Assembly (NCBI RefSeq): GCF_030812415.1
Contig: NZ_JAUSST010000003.1
Span: 1-64,000 of the forward strand
DNA from: Paenibacillus harenae
Lineage (GTDB): Bacteria > Bacillota > Bacilli > Paenibacillales > Paenibacillaceae
Length of the DNA: 64,000 nt
Direction of reading: 5' to 3'
The notes under the pieces: model-generated
The model's input: the letters and a program-made list of their open reading frames with translations, nothing else
What the model was told of the DNA's origin: nothing
Databases searched by the model: none
Program-made: the position numbers and the translations under genes
Shown here: positions 35,235 to 45,500 of the stretch, piece by piece
Numbering within the stretch: the first letter of the stretch is position 1
Layout of the letters: each line of letters starts with the position of its first letter

Positions 35235-36434
35235 ATGGAAAACGCTAGATTAACAAGTCTCTTAACAGTAGTGTCATCCACCATTACTTTATCCGTCATG
35301 CTGTTCATTACTATAGGATCTGGTATTGCCATCGAGTACGGTCTGATCAGCTTACTTGCATTAATTGGTTGGTTAAAATTTTCATATAAGTCAACACCTA
35401 GTCAAACTAATACCTTACCAAAATATATATTAGGCATTGTATTGATTGTTGCTTTAAACACAGTTCGATATACAGCTGACTTCTCACAATTTGTTTATTT
35501 GAATTACAATCAGTGGTTCACAGAATCTTTCACACTTAATCACATGCAATGGTTTGTATGGATGGTATGTCTGCCAGTCTCCCTTTTACTTTTTGGTGGA
35601 TATTACTTGAGCAAACGTCAAACCGTCGGTTACTTCTTCGCTTGGTGGGGGTTTATTTATTTCACAATTGAATCTCTCATACAATTACAGGTAGAGTTAG
35701 GAAATTATTCATCCTATAATCATGTTTACTATTTGGGTCTCATTTTAGCGATGTTGCTATTCTATATCAGTGTATCTGGTATCTTGAAGCTCATTAAACC
35801 TAAAGAAGAAGAGCAAAAAATTGAAGATTATCAGCCTTTGACCAAAAAGCAAAAGAATTTATGGTCTTTACTATTGGTGACATTTGTTGTGGTATATGCT
35901 GTAACCCTTTATACGCAAGCTGGTCCCTTACCCGTTGGAGTAATTGTAGGGTCCATGATGGGAGGAATGATTGGTTGGCGGAAAACGACTTCCAATATTC
36001 CAGCAGATCCTTATAAACTAGTTCCTTTATACCTTTTATTACAAGCACTTTTTTACATTCACGTTGGAGAAGAAGTGCTCACACACTTTAACCGGGGAAT
36101 TGCATCCATTTCAGGACACCCATGGTCTGACGTGGAATTTGATTACGTTATCACTTTCTTAGGACCCATCTTTTGGGTATTTGGAGCATATAGTCTATGG
36201 AAAAGACAAGTATTTGGAAATTTCATCTTATGGTTTATGATTGTTGGAATGATTTTAGGGGAACCAACCCATTTTCTTGTATTCCCTATCGTAAGAATGG
36301 TCAAAGAGGGAATCGGTTACGAATATTTTTCAGGCATGTACACGGCTTTGTTCCCTATGATACCAGCAATATTAGGATTAATCATAATTGTAAAAGATCA
36401 TAAGAAACATAAGAAGGCGATAAATAATGTTTAG
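35235..36434 (+). CDS. polytopic membrane protein coupled to HupE
   Basis: A 399-residue protein with about ten hydrophobic membrane segments and a basic cytoplasmic loop near residue 200 (KPKEEEQKIEDYQPLTKKQK). A possible metal-ligand stretch, FYIHVGEEVLTHF, follows in the second half. ATG 35235 has AGAGAGG upstream; the frame is open further back but without a site. Its last 8 bases overlap the start of the HupE gene, so the two are translationally coupled and probably act together in metal handling. Family not recognised. The strip 35010-35234 carries only a short coding scar (EEAIGDSSLSGIIASLHQAG). Confidence 0.65.
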   Translation: MENARLTSLLTVVSSTITLSVMLFITIGSGIAIEYGLISLLALIGWLKFSYKSTPSQTNTLPKYILGIVLIVALNTVRYTADFSQFVYLNYNQWFTESFTLNHMQWFVWMVCLPVSLLLFGGYYLSKRQTVGYFFAWWGFIYFTIESLIQLQVELGNYSSYNHVYYLGLILAMLLFYISVSGILKLIKPKEEEQKIEDYQPLTKKQKNLWSLLLVTFVVVYAVTLYTQAGPLPVGVIVGSMMGGMIGWRKTTSNIPADPYKLVPLYLLLQALFYIHVGEEVLTHFNRGIASISGHPWSDVEFDYVITFLGPIFWVFGAYSLWKRQVFGNFILWFMIVGMILGEPTHFLVFPIVRMVKEGIGYEYFSGMYTALFPMIPAILGLIIIVKDHKKHKKAINNV

Positions 36435-36996
36435 ATATTGTTTACTCTTTGTAATATTTTTTATATTATCGATTGACACCTCTTATGCGCACGGATTTGG
36501 TGGAAGTGGGTTTCTACATCCATTAACAGGAATTGATCATCTTTTTGCGATGGTAGCTGTAGGGCTTTGGAGTGCTCAAATAGGAGGAAGAGCAGTGTAC
36601 CTAGTACCTTCTTGCTTCTTATTTATGATGGCAGTTGGGGGGATTGTTGGGTTTCAAGAAATTCAACTTAGCAATGTAGAGTTTATGATTGCCTTATCAG
36701 TTTTGTTATTAGGCTTAGCTATATTTTTAAACAAAAAGAGCTCAATCGTCTTGGCCGGATTGGGAGTTGCCATTTTCGGATTTTTTCATGGGTATGCCCA
36801 TGGTGCTGAAATCCCCAATACATTAAATCATATTGAATACATGATTGGATTTCTAGTTACAACTCTAGGTTTACACATCATTGGTGCAGTTAGCGGATTA
36901 CTCATCCTAGAAAAAAGAAAAGGATCGACCACTTTAAGGTTCTCAGGCTTAACGATTTTTGTTATTGGAGTATATTTAACAATATTAAAGATTTAA
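36427..36996 (+). CDS. HupE/UreJ-family metal permease
   Basis: A 189-residue protein with signal peptide (ends DTSYAHG) and six membrane segments. The family signature is clear: GFLHPLTGIDHLFAMVAVGLW, and the second histidine motif GFFHGYAHGAEIP. These histidines are thought to carry nickel or cobalt in HupE/UreJ proteins. No hydrogenase or urease genes are nearby. Overlaps the previous membrane gene by 8 bp. Confidence 0.88.
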   Translation: MFRYCLLFVIFFILSIDTSYAHGFGGSGFLHPLTGIDHLFAMVAVGLWSAQIGGRAVYLVPSCFLFMMAVGGIVGFQEIQLSNVEFMIALSVLLLGLAIFLNKKSSIVLAGLGVAIFGFFHGYAHGAEIPNTLNHIEYMIGFLVTTLGLHIIGAVSGLLILEKRKGSTTLRFSGLTIFVIGVYLTILKI

Positions 36997-37018
36997 AATG
37001 TCATTGGGCTCTAGTAAT

Positions 37019-37050
37019 GAGCCGCCCAGTTTCAAACCCGGGCGGCTCTT
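37019..37050 (+). terminator. terminator of the HupE operon
   Basis: GAGCCGCCC, 12-nt loop, GGGCGGCTC, TTCTTC. A partial repeat unit (ACGGGTACGATAGC) lies near 37139. Confidence 0.7.
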
Positions 37051-37239
37051 CTTCGCGAAAAGGGGACTGGGATCAATCCGGTGATGAAATCCTGCGAATG
37101 AGTGAGTATATGTGAGATAAACCCTTAAAACCGAGGGACGGGTACGATAGCATAATAATTACCGGCCGGTGGCCGGCTAATTTTATACACGAAATGAGGA
37201 ATGTACAAATTCCTCGGCTACGTTCACGCCCAGAAGACA

Positions 37240-37797
37240 TCACAGGTAATACGTCTTATTCCCATTTCTGTCTAGCCACTCTTCCTGCAGAAGACCCATG
37301 ATCACCTGATCGCGGAAGCCATTCATCGTCCACATGGCTTTGCGCCGCACACCCTCCACAGTGAAACCCACTTTCTCATAGCAACGAATCGCCCGCTTGT
37401 TATCAACAAAAGTGTCCATGTCGATACGGTTCAGGTTGTAGCGCGCGAAGAGAATCTTTACAAATTCCGATAATGCAGCCGCCCCGTACCCTTTGCCCCA
37501 GTAGCGGCGGTCACCGATCAGCATGCCGATTGTGGCCCTGTGCGCCACCCGGACCATGTTGCGGAAGGAAATCTGGCCAATCACTACAGGCTCCTCTTGA
37601 GCATCCTCTTGCACCTCAATCACGAAAAAGCGTCGCGTATCGAGGGGCGACTGATTCCGGAACTCCTCAACCAGCTGCTCTCGCGCCGGAATCGCGTTGC
37701 CAAACCCGCCTGACGCCCAAAACATCACTTCTTCATCCAACCGAAACCGATAGATCGTATCCACATCACGGAGTTCCACTGGTCGAATCTTGATCAA
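37240..37797 (-). CDS. GNAT acetyltransferase (RimJ/RimL type)
   Basis: A 185-residue GNAT protein: IRPVELRDVDTIYRFRLDEE at the start, the acetyl-CoA loop RRYWGKGYGAAALSEFVKIL (Q/RxxGxG/A), and NKRAIRCYEKVGFTVEGVRR. Starts at TTG 37797 with no good ribosome binding site, next to a gene fragment on the other strand; the junction may have removed its leader. N-terminal or small-molecule acetylation cannot be told apart. Confidence 0.82.
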   Translation of the reverse strand: MIKIRPVELRDVDTIYRFRLDEEVMFWASGGFGNAIPAREQLVEEFRNQSPLDTRRFFVIEVQEDAQEEPVVIGQISFRNMVRVAHRATIGMLIGDRRYWGKGYGAAALSEFVKILFARYNLNRIDMDTFVDNKRAIRCYEKVGFTVEGVRRKAMWTMNGFRDQVIMGLLQEEWLDRNGNKTYYL

Positions 37798-37806
37798 ACG
37801 AATTTT

Positions 37807-38093
37807 GGGATGAAGAAGGCAGAGAAGAAATTGTGGAACCTATGTTTGGTTGGCTTTCAACTTCGCTTACACGCTATCCAGAGACATTAAACGTAAAAAC
37901 CATGGTACATACTCGCTCGGTAGGTATCCGTCCATATATTAAACTTGAACCAACAGACCACCCACTAGCTATTGAACAAACAAATGGGATCAATACCGGC
38001 GATCGCAACGAACTGAAGCTAAACCTTACCCACCCGGAAGAACTTTATATGAACATCTTTACTTTCCTGGGTAACCGAAGTAAGCAGTCATAG
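37807..38093 (+). pseudogene. 3' fragment of an unknown gene
   Basis: A start-less frame reads FWDEEGREEIVEPMFGWLST, then YPETLNVKTMVHTRSVGIRP and YIKLEPTDHPLAIEQTNGI, ending at TAG 38091-38093. A GTG at 37833 could serve as start but lacks a site. Begins abruptly at the GNAT gene, a sign of a deletion junction. Not recognised. Confidence 0.45.
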
Positions 38094-38361
38094 TGGCATG
38101 CATCTTGCAAAGGAAAATAGCTTCAAATAATTACCCGGAATTAGTTAACAGACAGGGTTGCCAACGGCAGTCTCCATTGTGCTAACGGGTACTATTGATT
38201 AATACGTACAAAACAGCTACCATGTCGCAGGCAACAAAGGCACCAATTTTCCCTAAGAGCTCAGCTATCCATGGTGGTATACTTGATAAGTCTAGGGAAA
38301 TTTTATGATTTTGTTCAGTGTGCTTCTTATGTTTGGGCTCCAAAGAAATAGGAGGCTAATA

Positions 38362-38433
38362 ATGTTTGTATTACTTCTCATCACAAGAAGTACAGCTGGG
38401 CTTAAGTTAACGGATAACAGTTGGTTCAAGTAA
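38362..38433 (+). pseudogene. gene start truncated by a repeat
   Basis: A strong site (ATAGGAGGCTAATA) precedes ATG 38362, which encodes MFVLLLITRSTAG and then runs into a CTAACGGG-type unit that supplies the last ten codons and TAA. A good start with a repeat-derived end suggests the rest of the gene was lost. The stretch 38094-38361 holds only another partial repeat near 38177. Confidence 0.35.
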
Positions 38434-38461
38434 TCGAAGAGACGAAGAGGGGGAAACCGAA

Positions 38462-38917
38462 ATGAAGACGATCAAGTGCATGATGGATCACCTGTACTGG
38501 GCGGACGGACGCATCTTGGACGCGCTCGAGGAGAGTGGGACGAAGAACAAGGACCTTCTGAAGCTGGCTCGGCACGTCGCGGTCGCGGAACGAGTCTGGC
38601 TGTCCCGATTGCAGGGCAAGGGCAGCGCGCAATATTCGTTGTGGGAGGAAGCGGAAGACCTGACGGCGGTCCGGACGATGTTCGAAAAAAACGCCGCGCA
38701 ATATTGCGTCTATATCGAAGAGCTTGAGGAATCCGAGTTGGACGAGATGATCGACTATGCAAACCAGAGCGGGGTTCCGTTCCGAACGTCCGTCCGGGAC
38801 ATCCTGTTGCAGGTCCTCTTACATGGGCAATATCACCGAGGACAGATCAACCGGGCGCTTCGGATCGAATCGGCAGAGCCTGTCCAAGTCGATTACATCA
38901 CGTTCGCGAGGCTCTAA
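38462..38917 (+). CDS. DinB/YfiT-like putative metalloenzyme
   Basis: A 151-residue four-helix DinB protein. The first ligand helix is LLKLARHVAVAERVWLSRLQ (H39 region) and the second is LLHGQYHRGQINRAL with two histidines, the usual His3 metal site. GAGGGGGAAA precedes the ATG. GC-rich compared with its neighbours. Members are thiol transferases (bacillithiol-dependent) or unknown enzymes. Confidence 0.85.
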   Translation: MKTIKCMMDHLYWADGRILDALEESGTKNKDLLKLARHVAVAERVWLSRLQGKGSAQYSLWEEAEDLTAVRTMFEKNAAQYCVYIEELEESELDEMIDYANQSGVPFRTSVRDILLQVLLHGQYHRGQINRALRIESAEPVQVDYITFARL

Positions 38918-38941
38918 CAGGGCTTAGGGGCGGTAACGGAT

Positions 38942-39076
38942 GTGGGGTTATTCAAAAAACAGAATTTTGATAAACTTACAGTTGAAGTGATCGTGAATGT
39001 AAGCAAAACATATATGAACGTGTCTAAGTACAAGCGTGTGCTAACTCCTGCAATCTTCGAAAGCGTGTATCTCTAG
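38942..39076 (+). CDS. hypothetical 44-residue protein
   Basis: GTG 38942 to TAG 39076; LFKKQNFDKLTVEVIVNVSK, then YMNVSKYKRVLTPAIFESVY. The sequence is coherent but may be just the beginning of a lost gene. No clear ribosome binding site. Confidence 0.3.
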   Translation: MGLFKKQNFDKLTVEVIVNVSKTYMNVSKYKRVLTPAIFESVYL

Positions 39077-39210
39077 GTAAATGAAATTAGGTTAAACTAT
39101 CAGAATCGAACGACTTACGAATAGAGAATGGACTTCAAGCTAATTATGACATTCAATACTTTAGAACAAAGCTTGAAGTATTTCTCAAGGGTGTATAGAT
39201 GTGATATGGG

Positions 39211-39248
39211 AAGCCGGATTTCCTTTGCGTAAAGGAATCTGGCTTTTT
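39211..39248 (+). terminator. rho-independent terminator
   Basis: AAGCCGGATTCCTTT-type stem (AAGCCGGATTTCCTTT with AAAGGAATCTGGCTT) and TTTTT. The rest of 39077-39519 carries only the cre box. Confidence 0.8.
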
Positions 39249-39382
39249 GGTTTTCAATATTATGCTTAACGTACAATTTTCCCGAAATGGTACGGTGAAA
39301 CGTTTTTCTTTAAAAACATACAGTTTATCCTTAAAAAACCGCATTGTATTCAAGCTATAGGTGATGTATTTTTTAATAGAGT

Positions 39383-39397
39383 TTGTAAACGTTTTCA
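39383..39397. promoter_or_regulatory. CcpA cre box
   Basis: TTGTAAACGTTTTCA fits WTGNAANCGNWNNCW at every position, 123 bp upstream of the large secreted enzyme. Confidence 0.75.
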
Positions 39398-39519
39398 TTG
39401 AATGATTTTACCTAAGGCAAGAAATAAGGAGGGAGATACATATTCATTTGATAGATTTAACTGCATCATATTCGTAAATCGCATATGGTTCAATCCAATT
39501 GAGAAATGAGGAGATCATC

Positions 39520-42500
39520 ATGATAACAAAACATTTCAAAAGTGTCCTGGCTGTTTGCCTGAGCGTCGCCTTGATGCTTCCGGTAGCTTTACCGTTGCAA
39601 CCCAAGGCCGTGCATGCTGAACCGATTGCAGCTGCTAGTCCATATACCGATAAGCTGGTGTTTGGCCAAACAGAGTCAGAACAACAACACCAGTTCAAAG
39701 GTGAATTTACCAACGCCATCGTCGGCGCATTGGGTGAGCCTGCACGGGTCTCCCTGCCGCGTATACCAGAGGATATTCAAGGCGGAGAAATGACTTTTAC
39801 GATGAAAGTCGATCCTGCCGCTCAAAACTACTTCACCATGAAGTTTTGGGGAAGCGACGAATCCTTCTACAAAAGCATGGTATTCATCAATGGCGAGCAA
39901 GTCGGCTATCGCCGCGTTGGAGATTACCAACCGATCAACATGGGTATTAGCAAAGGTTTGCCGGAGCGGTTTTACTATAATACAACCATGCTTCCGTTAG
40001 TAAGCACGCATGGACAAGATGCCGTACAAATTACCGTCAGAACGTACAGCGGTAATTTCGGCGATAAAGTGAACGCACCATCCAGAGGGTATTACAACGC
40101 CTATACGCACACGGGGGCTCACTTGGATGTATCGGATGAAACCCAGGGCGATATTGCAGAAGATCCGGTTTCAATGGTTAGAGAGGATCTGACGGATGAG
40201 GAAAAGCAAGCCCTCATTAACGGCTATACGCAAAGTCTGGTAAAGACGTTCAATGATTATTCCAACCGGGTAGATGCCAGCGCAGCCGGCAAATTATCCA
40301 TTGTGCGTTATCAGGATGAATTGAAGTTTTATGCGAGCGCGCTTCATTACGATTGGTCGCCGGCTCAAACGGCCGAAGCAAAGAAAGCGGCGCTTGGACG
40401 GATTTTTAAAGTGATTGACAATCATGTCAAGGATTATTATGGAAATATCAGATTGGTGACAAGGGGCGGACATCAAGGCGATTGGGGCGGCTATTACGGC
40501 GCATTAGGCGAGGCGTTGTATATTGTCGAACAGCTCATCAAGGATGACGCCGTCTATGGCGAGGCGGCATTCAACGCGTTCCTCGATCAGCCGTTTGCGA
40601 CGGGAACGGTCGACGGACTGTACTCGCTTGCGGGAGTGGACTGGAATGGCGGAGATTTATCTCGCCGTGAAGCGTGGGAGCGCGTGCTGAAAGCGAATTT
40701 CGATTTTGCCCGTACGAGACTGTCCTACATCTATAATCAAGTGGTGTATACGTATGAAGGCGCATGGGAAGCGCACGAAGGTCTGCGCCTGATCGGTTCT
40801 CCTTTCTTTGAAGGCAGAGAGCGCAGCCATCAGATTCTTCTTGAAGCGTTAGGGGGGCAACCGTTCCTCGGGGAAGAAGTGCTGGTCGGCCCGGGCGGCG
40901 AGGAATTGGATTTGTACCATTCTTTGTTCTATCATGACCAGACGGCCAGATTTACGGAAGATTTTTTGCAAATCGTAGCTAAGGGACTCGCGAAGAGCAA
41001 GCTGGATACGAGCGGGAACGTCGTCAGGCGGGTGCCGTACGGCGAGCATTACAACGGCCTGACGGAAGCGGGACTGACAAGGGAAAACGGATATGTCGCC
41101 AATTACGGCGAGGCGGCCAACTACCTTTTGAAGAACTTCTACAAAACGTTAAACCACCCCGGCGATGAGGAATTGAACGATAAAATTCTGAAGCTGGCAT
41201 TGAAAAACATGCATGCCCGCGGGTATGTCCGGTACACGTCTTTGGATGACGACGGGAAACGAATTATGAGAGCGGAACAAGTCACGGATGAGAGGAACAC
41301 GGCTCTGCCAGGTTTCTACGCGTATGGCGCGAGAACTTCAACTGGAATGTCGCTGCAGTACGCTTCCTTGGAAATGGAGATGGTCCACAACGAGCAAAGG
41401 TACAGCGGTCCGGAATGGGACGAGTACTGGCGGTATGCGAAGGAAGCGGTCGGTTTCGCGCAGCAGCAGCTTGCGGATCACCAACTGTTCAATTTCACTT
41501 TCGGAACTAGAGGCACGAACAGCGCAGAGGATTACCATCTGGCAGACACTTATAAATACGTCTCCGGCGAGCGGGCCGATTTCAGCCGCTTCGGCGGTCA
41601 GGTGACGGCTGGCGCCGTTCTTCCGCAGACGGATTTCAATTATTATACGGAAGAAGAAATAGCGGCGCTTGATGTGAACCCGGCCGACTACGAACAGTTT
41701 GCCTGGGCGGACGTTGACAATATGTTCCTCTCGATCCGTGATGGCGACCTTCGTATGTTCGCTAACCTGAACGAGCTTAATAAAGGTTACAGCGGCAACG
41801 GCAGACTTCATGTGATTAACGACAACTATGACAATATCGTACAAATTGCAACCGACAGCAAATTTCAGTATCAGGACTATTGGATGCGCATGGAAAATAT
41901 CGACATGATATTTTTTGAAGATCAAATAACGAATGGTGCTGACGCCCCTCAAGCTCTTGCGGGAGAAATTTTACCGATTACTTATCAGTCTGGCGTCGGC
42001 CGGACGGAACGGGATAATTTTGAGGCTGACACGCCTTATGCCGGTTATCCGGATCTGTTATCGGCAAGGTACGGAAAGTATCTCATGGTTTTCAATACAA
42101 CCCGTGACGAACATGGAAATAAACGATCCTTTGACGTGAAAATGCCTGCGGATTATAAGGGGAACAGTACCGTATTAGACCTTGTATCGGGAAAACAAAT
42201 TCCGGTTACCAAAACCGGAAAGGTAACGATTCCGCCGAAATCTGCGATGGTGTTGAAATTAACGTCCGATGTCCATATAGACCCGTTGCCGTTTACCGTT
42301 AATTTCGTTAAAGCATTCGCGGGCAACGGATATGCGGGAATTACCTGGACTACGACCGCAGGAGCGGAATCGTACACCATTAAGCGTTCCGAAACGGAAA
42401 ATGGTACGTACCAAGTCATTGCAGCAGGAGTAACAGGCAATTACTATAAAGATTCGACGGTTCAAAATGGAAAAGTATACTACTATAAAGTTTCTGCAGT

Positions 42501-45500
42501 AAATGATCTAGGTGCTGGAGATGACTCCTATCGCGCAAAGGTAAATTTGACCGCACCGGTATCCTTAATCGATCCAGGTGCGATATGGCGTGATGACCGC
42601 ATCGGCACAACAACAGGCGTCGCAACAAATACAGGCACAACCATTGCAATCGAGGGTGCCGACGGCACAGGCCTGGGTGAAGGCGACGACTTGAACATAT
42701 ACGATAGAGATATCAACGATTCGCTGCATTTCGTAAATCAGGTCGCAACCGGCAGCAGCTCCATCCGTGCGAAATTGGACAGCCATAGCGGGAACGCAAG
42801 CGGAATTATGATGCGTGATCTGCTGCAGTCCAATACCCGGTACATTTATTTTGGAGCCGATCAAGACGGCAATCTTGTATTGCAGAACCGTACAAGGGAT
42901 TCCCGACACGCTTTCTCGGAAGAGAAGAAAAGTCCGATGAATGCGAAACTCATTGGATTGCACGCGGATGATTATCCGTATCTGAAATTGGTGCGTGACT
43001 ACGATTCGCACTATATTCATGCCTATGTGTCCAGGGACGGAGCGGATTGGATCATGGTGGAGAAAATGTTCACCCCATTCCCTTACGCTATCTATTCGGG
43101 CGTTGCGGCCGCAGAGCAAGCGCAGTTCAGCGAGGTCACTGTCGAAGAAACGGCTCGCGGCAAGCTTTATCCTTATATTCAAAGAGTGGATAACGGCAAC
43201 GGCATTTCTCTTTCCTGGAACAAACCGAAGCATGCGGTAAGCTTCGATTTGTACCGTACCTATGATAAGGAGGCCGGCTTAACAAACCCGGTATTTAAGG
43301 AAGGCACTGCGGAGCTGGCGGAAGGCTCGCCTTGGACAGCTCTCGTTTCGAATGCGACGGCATTGTCATTTGTTGACCCGGAGCCGGGTTTTGAAGATAC
43401 GCCAGGTTATAAGGTAGTTGCCAGGTATGCGGACGGAACGTTGGGAGAATTCTCCGATACGGTCTATCCTCCTGCAGAAACGGCACAGCCTTCCGTAGCC
43501 GGCATTATGGTATCCAACTATCTTGAAGGACTTGCAGATAAGGTAAAAGTGACCGGTCTGGCGGAAGGCGATGTTGTAAAGGTATACGGAACGGCTACGG
43601 ATCTTGCTGTGCTTGGCACAACCGTTGCCGAAAGTACCTACGCAACCGTCAGCATCCCTCAAATAGGCGAGGAGTCCGGCATTCTGTATGTAACCGCAAC
43701 AACTCCGGGCAAAATGGAAAGTGCCAGAACGGCCAAGTCATATCCAGGGGAAGACGGACTAATTAACTTGAAGGCGGAAAAGGATGCAACGCTGCGTTTT
43801 AACACGACTGCACCTGGCGGAGATCCGCAGTTAGTTATTCTTTCCAATGGACCGGACGAAGGGGCTAAACGATTTGGAATCGTTACCTTTAACAACGTAC
43901 CGGATTTCGAGGATGCGAATATTGAATCGGTAACGTTAAGAATGTATCGGAATAATGGAAGAACGGCGACTCTGCGTGCGCAGCATATGGAGTGGGATAA
44001 CTGGAAGGAGCCTGGCGCAGGCGGTACGCTTGGAGCGGAATTGAAAAGCGAGTACTTTAATGGAAGCTGGGAAGCGGCCACAGACTTTTTGGCAGGACCG
44101 TCTGCTTCAGCCGTTGTTAAACCGGAAAGTGCGTACGCGATGCATGCTATTAATGGGAGCTGGACTCTTGACGTAACCGAGATAGTGAAAGCCAACGTAG
44201 GGAACAGAGCAACCTTCCTATTGTCCGTTCCTAGCGGCGAAGTGAACCCGGTTACGAAAGAATATATTTCCGGTAACAGCAGCCCTGGTCAATACGGACC
44301 TGAATTAATTATTAAATATAAATCGGATAACATCACTGTACCGCCTTCTGAAACCAGTATCAAAGTAACCAATGATTCGGAAGCAACTGCGGACACGGTT
44401 GAAGTTTCTGGATATGAGGCAGGAACGGTTGTAAAGGTTTACCGAACGGCCTCGGATACCGATGCGCTTGGCTCAACCGTAATCGAAAGCACGTACGGAA
44501 CTGTGAGCATCCCGCAAATCGGCGCAAGTCCGGGCACGCTGTATGTTTCTGCAACTGCTCCGTTCAAGCTGGAAAGCGAAAAAACGGCAAAGACTTACAT
44601 CGGCGAATCTTTAAGCTACACGAAAGGAAGCTACTACACGTATCAGAAAGAAGTGGAGCGGATTGAATCGGAGATGAATCAACCGGGAGCCAATAAAGAA
44701 TTGCTTGCGGCTGAACTCAAGCAGGCCGAAGGCTTGCTGGTTCTGGTTCCTCTGTCACTCTATTCGTTTGATGGCCATGCGGACAATACATTCGGGTCGA
44801 CTCACGCAACCGTGAACGGGACGTCCGCGTATGTGGAAGGAAAGTTCGGTCAGTCGATTGATCTGAACGGAACCGGCTCCGTTACGCTGCCTTCGGCGCA
44901 TGCTCTATCCACATCCGATGCCGTCACAGTGGCTACCTGGGTGAACTGGAAGGGTGGAAATGCGTGGCAGCGCATCTTCGACTTTGGCAACAATACGAAC
45001 CAATACATGTTCCTTACGCCAAGTTCCGGCGGCAGCAATACGCTGCGTTTCGCCATTAAGAACAGCGGAACCGAACAATTGGTGCAAACCGCGAAGCTTC
45101 CCGTGGGAGAATGGGTCCATGTAGCGGTGACGCTTGGCGGCGGTTCGGCGAAGTTGTATGTAGGCGGAGAGTTGAAGGCTACTAATAGCAATGTAACAAT
45201 CAAGCCAAGCGATTTCAAACCCGGCGTTAATTACATCGGCAAGAGCCAATGGCCCGATCCGCTGTTTAACGGCATGATCGACGAATTCCGCACTTATGAT
45301 CACGTCTTGAGTGCGGAAGAAATTCAGGCAGCGATGAACAATACGGCGAAGCAATGGATTGACAGCAGCCTGGTCCATATCTTGCTGGAAGAAGCTGCTG
45401 CGCTCGATGCAGCGCTATATACCGAATCGAGCTGGCAAGCGCTTGAGGCAGCGGTCGCGGAAGCGAATGCACTGCCTGCGGATGCTGCTCAAGAGACAAT

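Noticed and set aside
37083..37100. GATGAAATCCTGCGAAT, similar to the reverse of 22112-22130 near IS110
   Set aside because: Only 17 bp match and there is no IS110 sequence beside it, so I do not call a second IS end.
41338..43233. Long minus-strand frames inside the large secreted enzyme
   Set aside because: The plus-strand gene has clear domains through this region; the opposite frames follow its codon pattern.
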